Shown: positions 11,580-22,149 of the stretch, piece after piece | How positions within the stretch are numbered: position 1 is the first letter of the stretch | How the letters are laid out: every line of letters begins with the position of its first letter | Source: Macrotis lagotis | Lineage: Eukaryota; Chordata; Mammalia; Peramelemorphia; Peramelidae | Direction: 5' to 3' | DNA length: 64,000 nt | NCBI RefSeq assembly: GCF_037893015.1 | Contig: NC_133666.1 | Coordinates: 626,536,310-626,600,309, forward strand | The notes under the pieces: model-generated | Seen by the model: only the letters and a program-made list of their open reading frames with translations | What the model was told of the DNA's origin: nothing | The model's database searches: none | Translations under genes and position numbers: made by a program

Positions 11580-11815
11580 GTTATGTGGATAGAGAATCTG
11601 GAATCAAGAAAACCTGAGTTCAAATTCTGCTCAGACAACTTTGTAACAATCTGGCCTTGGACAAGTCAGTTAACCTTAGTTTCCTCAACTGTAAAATGAG
11701 AATAATAAAAGCACCTACCTCCTGTGATTGTGAGGATCAGATGAAATAATATTTGTAAAGTGCTTAACATAGTACCTGGCCCTCAATAGGTGTTGAAATA
11801 AAAGCTATTATTATT
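11580..11815 (+). mobile_element. MIR/MAR-type CORE-SINE
   Basis: Same family as the copy just upstream: cctgagttcaaattctgc, caactgtaaaatgagaataa, agtacctggccctcaatagg. Confidence 0.75.
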
Positions 11816-12712
11816 ACAGATTAATTGATAATTTTATGAAATTATGAAGTGATGCCGGGATACCTAGTTCTTTAAGTAATTTGCCATGAAAGACCAAGTT
11901 GGAAGCACAAATTGATGTGCAATCACACTTTAATAATAAGGCTCAAAAGGTATAGGGGCAACCAGCACAGAAAGTACAGAGACAATGGGGGAAGGGGGGA
12001 TCAACCATGTAGGGTCGGGGATGGGTTGGTGAAGGTAGGTAGGCAGTATGAGGAAGCAGAAGGTAAGGGGATAAGTCCTTTGAATTAGCTCTGGAGGAAA
12101 AAGAGTTTGAAGTTTCACTTTTTTTGGGGGGGTAAGGGGTTCCTGAGGGAACTGATTATCTCTCATCTGTTCCACATTGGGCTTAGTTCATCTCAAAAAA
12201 TTAACATATCTATGTCATCTCAAAGTTATCAGAACAGAACCACTTGGTGGTCTGCTGGTCTTATTGCAGGTGTCTGGAATCATCATAAAACCAAATCATA
12301 ATAAATCATCATAAAACCAAAAAGCTCTGACAGCAAAATCTAGATGGCTTCTTCTGATTCAGCACATATTACTAAGATGTGATTTTTTTTGTTAATAGGT
12401 GATATAATTTGTAAATTATGTTCCTTTGATCTTTAGGATGATTTGTCCATGACTTTTAGGTTCACCTGTACAATTTTACTGCCTGTTACTGTTACTTTAT
12501 ACTACTACTTATAAACTTCTACTTACTAGAAAGAGAGGTGGTGGTCAGGGGAACCAGAACAAGATATAATTTTAACACATGTGGGATGGAAAGATAGAAA
12601 TGCATATAGACTATAGACTATGAACAAAAGAAACAAAATGGACCAGTATAATTTGCCAAGAATTCAGGTGCCCTGGACTGTAGTGGTCTTTTGCATTAGA
12701 CTTACATAGCAG

Positions 12713-12940
12713 ATGTCATCATATTTCTATTCCAGAAGAAGACAGAGAAGACTTTCCATTTGCCAATCTGAATTATACCAGTTTGAGCATATGCCTCAAG
12801 GCATCTTGAAGGCATCTCCCACTTTCCTAATGTTGATGGAGAAACCAGTGAGAGACATCAATTGCCTGGAAGTGCTGTTGTACCCAGATGGCCTTTGGGA
12901 AGACCCTGATGAGATGATGGCTTATGATTGGCATCATTAG
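12713..12940 (+). mobile_element. Ty3/Gypsy-like LTR-retrotransposon fossil, short pol (reverse transcriptase) piece
   Basis: About 230 bp encode a peptide resembling the RT segment of Ty3/Gypsy-like Pol (YQFEHMPQG, then a LMEKPVRD-type stretch). No LTRs, gag or integrase could be recognised around it. It is an old, broken fragment, with surrounding sequence too decayed to bound the original element. A low-confidence fossil; family inferred from the RT resemblance alone. Confidence 0.5.
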
Positions 12941-13714
12941 AGGGAACATCTGAATTAATGAAATCATAGTTTTGCCTGGCTTTTGAAATTTGAAAATTAG
13001 GCATAGATCCAATTAAATTTTGTAAGTAAAATGCAAGCCCTAAAGAATTCTAAACTATTATTGCAGATAAACAACTTTTCTGCAACTTAAAGCCTTCTAG
13101 GACACTGAGGTTATATGACTTGACACCCTACCAAGAGTATCTGGAACCTGAACCCAGGTCTTGTCTCTGAAACTAGTCTTCCATATACTATGATATACTA
13201 ATACTTTTTAATCTTATTTTCTTTTTTAATGGAATTCAGATGAAAATAGTTCTGGAATAAGTTATCAATCTGCTATCATTTTTTTTCCATTGCACTATCA
13301 CTTGAGGAAAAAGCCCTAGCCAATCATGTCTACACTGTTCTCCAGGTGGCATTCCAACTTTTTTCCTCCACTATGCCCCAGAAACCATTTGTTCCTGGAA
13401 GCTGGAATGAACACATTGGACGTACTTTCTACCTTGAAACTCCTCCCTCTGATTGGATAGCTTTTCCCAGAACCTCCACTCAACTGGAGCAAGCAGGTCA
13501 GGAATGTCTTCATCCCTCTTATTCATCATTCCCATCTTTTCTGTCTCTTTTATGTCTTATCTTTCCTCCATTATATTATAAGCTCCTTGAGAGTAGTGAC
13601 TGTCATTCCTTCAACTTGTATTCGTATTTCCAGCACTTTGCATAATGCCTTGTACCTACTGATGTTTGTCCTTTGTTCTTTAAAAAAAAAAAACATGATA
13701 TCAGGGAGGTGATG

Positions 13715-13895
13715 CAAGACAAGAAAGTGAATTGGATTTGAGTGAGAGGGTGCTCTGGCCTCACTTTCCTCTCTGGAGCCATCTGAGTCCAGTGGCCAGA
13801 TATGAAGATGGCCCTGTATATGAGACAATCAGGGTTAAGTGACTTGCCCAAAGTCACAGAGCTTGTGCCAAGTGTCTAAGATCAGATTTGGTCTC
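13715..13895 (-). mobile_element. Longer marsupial SINE subtype (CORE-SINE with the 'tggccactggacccagat' 3' part)
   Basis: Read on the minus strand it ends in the block also seen at 31110-31370 and 60240-60440 (catatctggccactggactc, gaggaaagtgaggccagagc, ccaattcac). Confidence 0.65.
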
Positions 13896-14423
13896 TTGAA
13901 CTGCTAAGTGCTTTTTAAATGTTTTTTGACTGCTATGTTTAATGGTCTATAGAATACATATTTGCAAAGATGGTTAAAAATTTTTCGCAGTTATTCAATA
14001 CACATTTGAGGATGTAATCTCATCTTTTTGTAGGTCCACTGAAATCATCATTAGGATGTCTCCAAAAGCAGAGAAGATGATGGGAAGAGAGAAAGAGGAG
14101 ATGCATTTCATTTTGTTCTTGCATAGTTTTGATTTCTTCCAATAGGTCTCTATGTTTTGAGAAGATTTTTGCTCCACTGTTTAGTGATTATGAGTATTTG
14201 CAATAAAGAAATATATTTACTAAAATCACTGTTCTTAAAGTTTTATCACTGAAATAATTTAATCATTACTGTTACTGCTAAAGGTAGAAATAAGGATAGA
14301 GTAAAAAGGATCAACTGATCAAATACCTACTAAAAGATGGGCATGTATAACCTATATCAAATTGCTTGCCTTTTCAATGAGGGGGAGAGGAGGAAGGATG
14401 AGAATTTGGAACTCAAAAAAAAA

Positions 14424-14510
14424 TTTTTTATGAGGCATAGGGATTAAGTGACTTGTCCAAGATCACATATCTCGTAAGTATCAAATGTCTTAGACCACAT
14501 TTGAACTGTT
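14424..14510 (-). mobile_element. SINE fragment
   Basis: gggattaagtgacttgtcca and aagtatcaaatgtcttagac are the reverse of the common SINE middle; both ends are missing. Confidence 0.5.
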
Positions 14511-14511
14511 T

Positions 14512-14950
14512 TTTTCTAATTTTTTTAAATTTTACAATCCCCCCAATCTTGCTTCCTGCCCCCCCCACTCCCACAATAGGCAGTCTGATAGTCTTTACAC
14601 TGTTTCCATGCTACAAACTGATCAAAACTGAATGTGTTAAGAGAAATCATATCTTTAAGGAAAAAAATAAAATATAAGAGATAGCAAAATTATATAATAA
14701 GATAACTTTTTTAATTAAATGTAATAGTCTTTGGTTTTTGTTCAAACTCCACAATTCTTTCCTTGGATACAGATGGTACTCTCCATCACAAATATCCTAA
14801 TATTATCCCTGATTGTTGCACTGATGAAATGAACAAGTCCATTAACATTCATCATCAACTCCATGTTGCTGTTAGGGTATACACTGTTCTGGTTCTGCTC
14901 ATCTCACTGAGCATTGTGAACTCTGGCTTTCTTAACATCAAGGCTCTATT
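14512..14950 (-). mobile_element. L1 3' end, 5'-truncated
   Basis: The segment (agtctttacactgtttccat..., gaaatcatatctttaagg, ttgttcaaactccacaattc, ctgattgttgcactgatg) is the 3'UTR of marsupial L1 read backwards. The same block family recurs at 50.8-52.4 kb. Confidence 0.6.
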
Positions 14951-15351
14951 CACTCTACCACCTAGCTGCCCTAGAACTCAAAGAAAATTTTAAAAGAAAG
15001 TTAAAGATTGTTTTTTGCATGTAATTGGAAGAAAAACAAAGTGTTAAATCATTTTTAAAATTCTAAAAGATGAACATAACTCTGAAAAAAAGGCATTAGG
15101 ATCCCAAAAGCTCAGAATTCTCTAAATCTGGCAACAAATGCCAGTGCAATACTATATACCACAGTATAAGCCAAGATCAAACGAAACATAATACCATTAC
15201 CCAGGAAGAATGCAATAATGATATTGGACGATGGAGGGAAGTCAGAATAATTCAACTCTTATTTGTTTTCTTGACTAAGAATTTATTTATTTTTTTAAAG
15301 GGGAGAGAAAAAAATAAAATTAAAATTAAAAAATAATAGTAATAATTGTAG

Positions 15352-15512
15352 GTATGGCCAGGTGGCACAGTGGACAGAGCACCAGCCCTAGAGCCAGGAG
15401 CACCCAAGCCCATATCCGGCCCCGTACACCCAACAATCACCCAGCTGTGTGACATGCAAGCCACCCCAACCCCATTGCCCTGCATAACCCAAAAAAAGAA
15501 AAAAAAGACATA
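15352..15512 (+). mobile_element. Marsupial SINE, GC-rich diverged subtype
   Basis: Head ggccaggtggcacagtggac, middle cacccagctgtgtgacatgc, A-rich tail. Resembles the copies at 15536 and 15889 more than the common type. Confidence 0.8.
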
Positions 15513-15535
15513 AAATAAAATAGTAATAATAGTAG

Positions 15536-15688
15536 GGGTGGCTGGGTGGCGGACAGAGCACTGGCCCTTGAGCCAGGAGCACCTGGGTCCAAATCTGGCC
15601 TCAGACACCCAATGATCACCCTGCTATGTGGCCCCAGGCAGGCTATCCAGCCCGATTTGCCCTTCACTCCCCCCCAAAAAACAATAAT
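15536..15688 (+). mobile_element. Marsupial SINE, GC-rich diverged subtype
   Basis: Head ggggtggctgggtggcggac, tgctatgtggccccaggcag, tail (c)n then aataataataa. Confidence 0.8.
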
Positions 15689-15888
15689 AATAAAAAATGT
15701 GCTTCAGTCTGTGTTCCAACACCACCAACTCTGTCACGGGTGGATAACATTCTTTATGATAAGTCCATCACAAAAGTTACTTCCATATTTTTTCCACCTT
15801 TGCCATTGCTGATCGCAACTCCCTCCATTTGTATTTCTCCACTACCATGTACTATATTTTCTCTCTCCTTTCACTCTGACTCTGCTGT

Positions 15889-16040
15889 AGGGTGGCTGAG
15901 TGGTGCAGCAGACAGATCCCTGGCCCTGGGGCCAAGAGGCCCTGAGCCCCCATGCCACCCCTTAGGCCCAGCATCCACCTGGCCCTATGGTTCCAGACAA
16001 GCCATCCAATCCCAGCCCCTTGCAAGAAGTAAAAAAGAAA
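15889..16040 (+). mobile_element. Marsupial SINE, GC-rich diverged subtype, inside the half-LINE
   Basis: Head agggtggctgagtggtgcag, block ggttccagacaagccatcca, short A-rich tail. It inserted into the 3' part of the half-LINE, antisense to it. Confidence 0.75.
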
Positions 16041-17315
16041 GTATGTTATATCTGACCACTCACCCCACCATGGTCCATCCTCTCCTCCATCACTCACACC
16101 CCCCCTCCCCCTGTCCCCCCCTCCTTCTTACTCCAGATGCCTATATCTCATTGAGTATATATGCTGTTTCCTCTCCTAGCCACCTCTGATGAGAGCGGTT
16201 TCCCTCATTCTCCCTTGCCTTCCCCCTTCCATATCATTGCAATAGCTCATTGTAATAAAGAAAAATCTTATTATATGAAATATCTTGGCCTATTCCCCCT
16301 CTCCTTTTTCTCTCTCCCATTGCATTTCCGTTTTTTCTATTGACTCCATTTTTACACCATATTTTATCTTCAAATTCAGCTTTCTCCTGTGCTTCATCTA
16401 TAAAAGCTCCCTCTACCTGCTCTGTTAACTGAGAAGGTTCATATGAGTATTATCAGTGTCATTTTTCTATGCAGGAATACATGCAGTTCATCATTGTTAA
16501 GACCCTCATGTTTTCCCCCTCTCCTCCAATCTCCATGCTTCACCTGAGTCCTGTATCTGAAGATCAAACCTTCTATTCAGCTTTGGCCATTCCAACAGGA
16601 ACATTTGAAATTCCCCTAGTTCATTGAAAGTCCATCTTTTTCCCTGGAAGAGGACATTCAGTTTTGCTGGGTAGTTGATTCTCGGTTGCATTCTAAGCTC
16701 TTTTGCCTTCTGGTATATTATATTCCAAGCCCTACAAGCTTCCAATGTAGTTGCTGCTAAGTCCTGTGAGATCCTGATTGCAGCTCCACAGTATTTGAAT
16801 TGTGTCCTTCTGGCTGCTTGTAATATTTTCTCTTTGACTTGGGAGTTCTGGAACTTGGCTATAATATTCTTGGGGGTTGGTTTTTGGGGATCTCTTTCTC
16901 GGGGGGGATCTGTGGATTCTCTCCATTTCTATTTTGCCCTCTGCTTCTAGGATATCAGGGCAATTTTCCTGTAGTAATTCTTTGAAAATGATGTCAAGGC
17001 TCTTTTCCTGATCATGACTTTCAGGTATTCCAATAATTTTTAAATTATCTTTCCTAAATCTGTTTTCCAGCTCAGTTGTTTTTTCAATGAGATGTTTCAC
17101 ATTTTCTTCTAATTTTTCATTCTTTTGGTTTTGAAGTATTGAGTCCTGATTTCTCATAAATTCATCAATCTCCCTGAGTTCTATTCTTTGTCTGAAGGAT
17201 TTGTTTTCCTCAGAGAGCTTTCTTATCTCCTTTTCCATCTAGCCAATTCTGCTTTTTAAAGCATTCTTCTCCTCAATAACTTTTTGAACTGTTTTATCCA
17301 TTTGACCTAAGCTGG

Positions 17316-17459
17316 GTTTTTTTTTCAAGACAATGGGGTTAAGTGGCTTGCCCAAGGCCACATGGCTAGGTAATTATTAAGTGTCTGAGGTCGGATTTGA
17401 ACCCAGGTACTCCTGATTCCAAGGCTGGTGCTCTATTCACTGTGCCGCCTAGCCGCCCG
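17316..17459 (-). mobile_element. Marsupial tRNA-type SINE inserted in LINE ORF1
   Basis: ttttttttcaagacaatggg ... gtgccgcctagccgcc is a full copy on the minus strand, in the same direction as the half-LINE. It separates the two ORF1 coiled-coil segments. Confidence 0.9.
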
Positions 17460-18024
17460 GAGCATGCTACTTTCTTCAGAATTTTTTTTGGATTTCCTTG
17501 ACTAAGCTGCTGACTTCATTTTCATGTTTTTTCCTGAATCTCTGTCATTTCTTTTCCCAGTTTTTCTTCTAACTCCCTCATTTGATTTTCAAAGTCTTTT
17601 TTGAGCTCTGTCATAGCCTGAGCCCAATTTCTGTTTTTCTTGGAGTCTTTAGATGCAGGAGCTTGTGCTTCCTCATCTTCAGACTGAATGTTTTGATCCT
17701 TCTTGAGCTCATATGCAAAATATTTCTCAATGGTGTTCCTCTTGTTTCTCTGCTTGCTCATTTTCCCAGCCTTAGCCTGTTTTGGGGGTGCTTCCTGAGC
17801 TTTTGGGAGACTCCCACAAGGGTCTCAGTGTATGAGGCTCTGTCCTCCCTCCTGGTCTGTGAATGACCATAAGCACCCGACTCTGCCACGGGGCTGAGGT
17901 GGGGGGGCCCTGCTGTTCTATGTGGGGGGCCTAGACTGTGATCAGGATCTGAATGTGGTCAGAGCCCCAGCCTCCTGTTCCAGGGGCAGAGGACAGAGCT
18001 CTGCAGTCTCTCTTCACTCCCACA

Positions 18025-18132
18025 CAGGAAACAGAAGCAGGCGGAGCCATGTAAGCAGGAGCTCCCTAGGTTCAATGGGCTCATACCCTGTGGGCTCCTG
18101 CTTAACATGGCTCTGCCTGCTTCTGTTTCCTG
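18025..18132. repeat. Near-perfect inverted repeat in the half-LINE 5'UTR
   Basis: The left arm 18025-18062 (begins caggaaacagaagcagg) pairs with the right arm 18094-18132 (ends tgcttctgtttcctg), with one mismatch and one 1-nt bulge over about 38 bp and a 31-nt spacer. Confidence 0.9.
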
Positions 18133-18539
18133 GATCTGGCCATGCTGCAATCTGTGTGCCCTGAGGGCTGGGCTTCATGTGCTCACTCTGGCAGACATCC
18201 CCTGCTGTTCCCCCAATTTGTTCCCGGTGCTCCCCGGAGTGTAAGTCAGGAGATTCCCCCACTGCTGTGAGCTGCAGCTCCCAGTGCCCTGGGGCTGCCT
18301 CCAGGAGGCTGAATTTTCTTTCGCTCTGGAGGGCCACCCCTCCAACCCCAGGGAGCAGAGCCTTTCTGCTCTTTTCCAGGTTACCTTGAGTAGGAGCACT
18401 GCCTCACTGGGTCCTTCTGTGGGTTCTCTCTCAAAAATGTAGTTAGAGTCCTTAGTTTATAAGTTTTATGAGAGAGCACCTAAGACAAGATCCGGAGCCA
18501 TCTTGACTCTGCCCTGGTGATGAACCAAAGAATTTATTT

Positions 18540-18720
18540 TAAATAGCCCTTTATTACCCAGTTGCCATGCCAGGTTCTGGGGATATGAATCAAAAGTGAA
18601 ACTCCTTTGTCTTTAAGATGTTCATAGTCTACCTGGGAAGACAACATAATCTATAGATACCTACACTAGGAACACTGGGGGAAGAGGAGCCACTAATAGT
18701 AGGATGAGAGATCAGGGAAG
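18540..18720. mobile_element. Old interspersed repeat fragment
   Basis: atgccaggttctggggatat..., aagatgttcatagtctacct is a widespread decayed repeat phrase (MIR3/L2/THER-like). Similar text occurs at 25470-25570 and 32130-32240. Confidence 0.35.
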
Positions 18721-19076
18721 GTTTCATGTAGAAGGCCAAGCTTGAAGGAAACTAGGAATTTTAAGAGGCATGGGTGAAAAGGGAGGGCAATCAAGGATTG
18801 AGGAACAGTTATTAGAGTTGTGATGGAGAGTTATGCATGAGGAACAGTAAAGCAGCAAGCTTGACTGGACAACAATGCACATAAAGGCTAGTATTGATTC
18901 ATGAGGTTGGAAAAGTAGGTTGGAATCCCATGCATGAAGGATAGAAAAGAAATAGTTAAGGGAGGGTAGGGTAAATATAGGAAACCATGTAGCTACTTTT
19001 AATGAATTCAACACACAGGACCTAGGTACACTAATGTGCTTGTTAGTTTTGCCTAATTCTTTTTCTCTTGCTGCTT

Positions 19077-19312
19077 AGGGGTGGTAGAAGGGATAAAAAC
19101 ATTAGACTTGGAATCACTGTGATCTGAGTCAAAAACCTGCCTCAGATTGTAAAATGGAGAGATGCTTTCTATGTGATCCTGGGCAAGTCATTTAACCTTT
19201 CTCAAACTCAGTACCCTCTCTTCTGTAAAATGAAGACAATAATAGCATCTATTTTGCAAGATGGTTGTTAAGGATCAAATGAAATAATATATGTAAAGCA
19301 TTTCTCTTGTGG
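19077..19312 (+). mobile_element. MIR/MAR-type CORE-SINE
   Basis: tgtgatcctgggcaagtcat, tctgtaaaatgaagacaata and aatgaaataatatatgtaaa mark the CORE and 3' parts. Confidence 0.7.
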
Positions 19313-19429
19313 AGAAAATAAGAAAAGCCCCAGACTTAGAGATGGGCAAATGTTCAGGTTTTCAGAAAAGGGAAAAGAACAGCAGCTTATAGAAGCTGAG
19401 GATCTTGACTTTGATCCTTGGAAAAATTA

Positions 19430-21010
19430 ATTTTGTTGTTCTTGTTTAGTCATTTAGACATGTCTGATTCTTTGTGACCATATGGACCATAGCATGCTAG
19501 GTTCTTCTAACCTCCTATCTAACAAAATCTAAGTTCATGTTTCTTGTTTCTATGATCCTATCTCTCCATCTCATCTACTGCTGCCCCCTTTTCCTTTTGC
19601 CTTCAATCTTGTCAAAAAATCAGGGTCTTTTCCCATAAGTCCTATCTTCTCATTATGTGGCCAAAGTATATAAGCTTCAGTTTCAGTATTTGTCTTTTCA
19701 ACAAAGAAGATGAATTAATTTCTTTAAGTACTGACTGATTTGACCTCCTTAATGTCCAAGGGAATCTCAAAAGTCTTTTTTTAGCACTACAATTGAAAAG
19801 TGACAATTCTTTGGCACTCAGCTTTCCCTATAGTTCAAGTCTCGTAGCCATATATTGCTACTGGAAAAATCATAGCTTTGACTATACAGACCTTTGTCAA
19901 CAATGTGATATCTCAGGTTTTTTAGCATGCTGTCCAGATTTGCTATAGATTTCACTCCAAGGAGAAAGCATCTTTTAATATCATGGCTGTAATAGTCATC
20001 TTTAGTGAACTTGGAGACTAAGAATATAAAATCTGACACTGTTTCCATTTCTTCTCCCTCTTATGGAACCAGTTGCCATGATAGTAGTATTTCTTAAATG
20101 TTAAGATTAAGCCAACTTTGCCATTCTCCTCTTTCACCCTCATTAGGAGGCTTTTTAAATCTTCTTCACTTTCTGACTTCTGAATGATATTATCTGCATA
20201 TTTGATACTGCTGGAATTTCCTCTAGCAACCTTAGTTCCAGTTTTTCATCTACCCAGCCTGGCATTTTGCATGATGTATTCTTCATAAAAGTTAAATGAA
20301 GGGGTGGCTAGGAGGCACAGTGGATAGAGCACTGGCTCTGGAGTCAGGAGTACCTGAGTTCAAACTTGGCCTTGACATTTAATAATTACCTAGCTGTGTG
20401 GCCTTGGGCAAACCACTTAACCCCATTTGACTTGCAAAAAACCTAAAAAAAAAAAAGTTAAATGAAGACACTGACAATTGACAGTCTTGTCATACTTCTT
20501 TTCCAATCTGAAACCAATCATTTATTCTATGTTCACTTCTAACTATTGCCTCTAGACCTGCATACAGACTCCTCAGGTGACAAGTAAGATGATCCGGTAC
20601 TCCCATCTCTGAGAACTTTCCATATTTTATTGTGATTTTACATTGACAATGAATTAGAAGTAGATTTTTTTTTTCTGAAACTCCCTTGCTTTCTGCATAA
20701 TCTAGCAATTATTGACAATCTGGCCTCTGGTTTCTCCACTTCTTTGAAAACCAGCCTACTCTTCTGATAATTCTTGTTTGACATATTGCTGAAACCTAGC
20801 TTGTAGAATCTTAAGTATAACATTGGTGATATATGAAATGAGTACAATTGTTCAATAATTTAAGCATTCTTTGGTATTGTCCTTCTTTAAGATTGGAATG
20901 TAAACTGATGTTTTCCATACCAGTAACCTCTGTGGAGTTTTCCAAATTTGCCAGCATATTGAGTACAGTACTTTAACAACATCATCTTTGATGGAATTAC
21001 ATCATTTCAA
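19430..21010 (-). mobile_element. BovB (RTE-clade LINE), decayed
   Basis: Minus-strand pieces match BovB reverse transcriptase closely. METVSDFIFLVSKF with HDIKRCFLLGVKSIANLDSM (20048-19818) corresponds to the BovB METVTDFIFLGSKI...CSHEIKRCLLLGRKAM segment. EMGVPDHLTCHLRSLYAGLE and DWFQIGKEV (20708-20490) correspond to the upstream RT segment. The frame is interrupted many times and a SINE lies inside (20301-20457). BovB is known to have entered marsupials and several other vertebrate lineages by horizontal transfer. Confidence 0.85.
20301..20457 (+). mobile_element. Marsupial tRNA-type SINE inside BovB
   Basis: Head ggggtggctaggaggcacag, tail ttgacttgcaaaaaacctaa followed by an A run. The flanks gttaaatgaa / gttaaatgaa form a 10-bp target-site duplication. 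Confidence 0.92.
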
Positions 21011-21446
21011 TAACCTTTATTGTTAGCAATGTTGCCTAAGTCCACATGACTTCATTGGAGGGATGGTTTATGAGTATCTAGAAAAGGAAATTATAATCAT
21101 TGAGGCAACTTGGCTTAATCAATAATAGGTTTTAATTTTCTTTTATTTTACATGATTACTAGACAGTTCTATCAAGAGAATGCTATGAATTCAGTAGAAC
21201 TAGGTTTAATAAAAACTTTTAACCAAGACTTTCAAATGATTCTTCTATCTAAGATGTAGGAATTCAGGTTGGATCATAATGAAGTTAGCTGGATTTGGAG
21301 CAGAGAGAATGATTGACACCAAGAAGTAGTCAATGTTGATTTGGAGGGAATGTCTCAATATCTATCCTTGATCCTATTTTGTTTCATGTTTTTATCAGTG
21401 ACTTAGATAAAGTCATAGAGGTCAGGATTATAAAATTCAAAAATAA

Positions 21447-21606
21447 GGGGTGACTAGGTGGAGCAGTGGATAGAGCACCGGCTCTGGAGTCAGGAGTACC
21501 TGAGTTCAAATCCAGCCTCAGACATTTAATAACTACCTAGCTGTGTGGCCTTGGGCAAGCCACTTAACCCCATTTGCTTTGCAAAAAAAAAAAAAACCAA
21601 ACCTAA
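21447..21606 (+). mobile_element. Marsupial tRNA-type SINE
   Basis: Head ggggtgactaggtggagcag, complete to ccatttgctttgc plus A-rich tail. Confidence 0.92.
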
Positions 21607-21839
21607 AAAAAATTATAAAATTCACAAATAGCATTTGGGATAATTAATAGATTGGATGACAGTTGGGACCCAGGAAGTTATCAAGAGGCTAGAATAATGA
21701 ACCAAAGATAAATTTTGAAGTTCAAAACCTAAATTAAAAAAAAAATCAGGTACACAACTAAAGGATGAGGGAGACATGGCTAATGATGATTTCAGTGAGG
21801 GGGTGCTGAATGACTAAATAATTCATATAGGGGTAGGGG

Positions 21840-22060
21840 AATAATCAATGTTGGAAGGATGGTGAAAAGATAGTTGTATCTAATATATTGTTGGTAGAAC
21901 AGTGAATTAGTCCAATCATTCTGGAAAACAATTTGGAATTATGGCGATAATTTAAAGTATGACTCTCCCAGAAGCAAACATTCTGAGCTCCTCATATGGA
22001 GAAATATCATCATTAGCACATGCCAAACATTCATTTTACTTGTCAGATTTATCTTATGTT
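21840..22060 (+). mobile_element. L1 ORF2 C-terminal fragment
   Basis: aattagtccaatcattctgg, aaaacaatttggaattatgg and cccagaagcaaacattctga follow the L1 ORF2 3' part in sense orientation; diverged. Confidence 0.45.
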
Positions 22061-22149
22061 TTTATCACCTCCATTCATTTGTTGATTAAGAATTCTGTCC
22101 CTAGCCATAGCTAAGAAACTAAAATCTCAATTGATTTTCTTTGATTTAT

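Larger units (their letters stand above)
15690..18520 (-). mobile_element. HAL1-like half-LINE (L1 5'UTR and ORF1, no ORF2)
   Basis: Read right to left it starts with an L1-type end (ggcagagtcaagatggctcc), then a GC-rich 5'UTR of about 750 bp, then ORF1 from an ATG at 17761. ORF1 shows a coiled-coil N-terminus (KKDFENQMRELEEKLGKEMT), a second coiled-coil stretch and the RRM-like core (LKIIGIPESHDQEKS), and a C-terminal part at 16745-16506 (AWNIIYQKAKELRMQPRINY). After ORF1 comes non-coding sequence ending near 15690 by a TTATTATTATTG tail; no endonuclease or RT frame is present. That layout is HAL1. ORF1 is dead: a SINE is inserted at 17316-17459 and the rest lies in several frames. A second SINE sits at 15889-16040. 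Confidence 0.7.

Noticed and set aside
17582-17866. Plus-strand frame over the half-LINE
   Set aside because: Antisense shadow of the ORF1 coiled coil.
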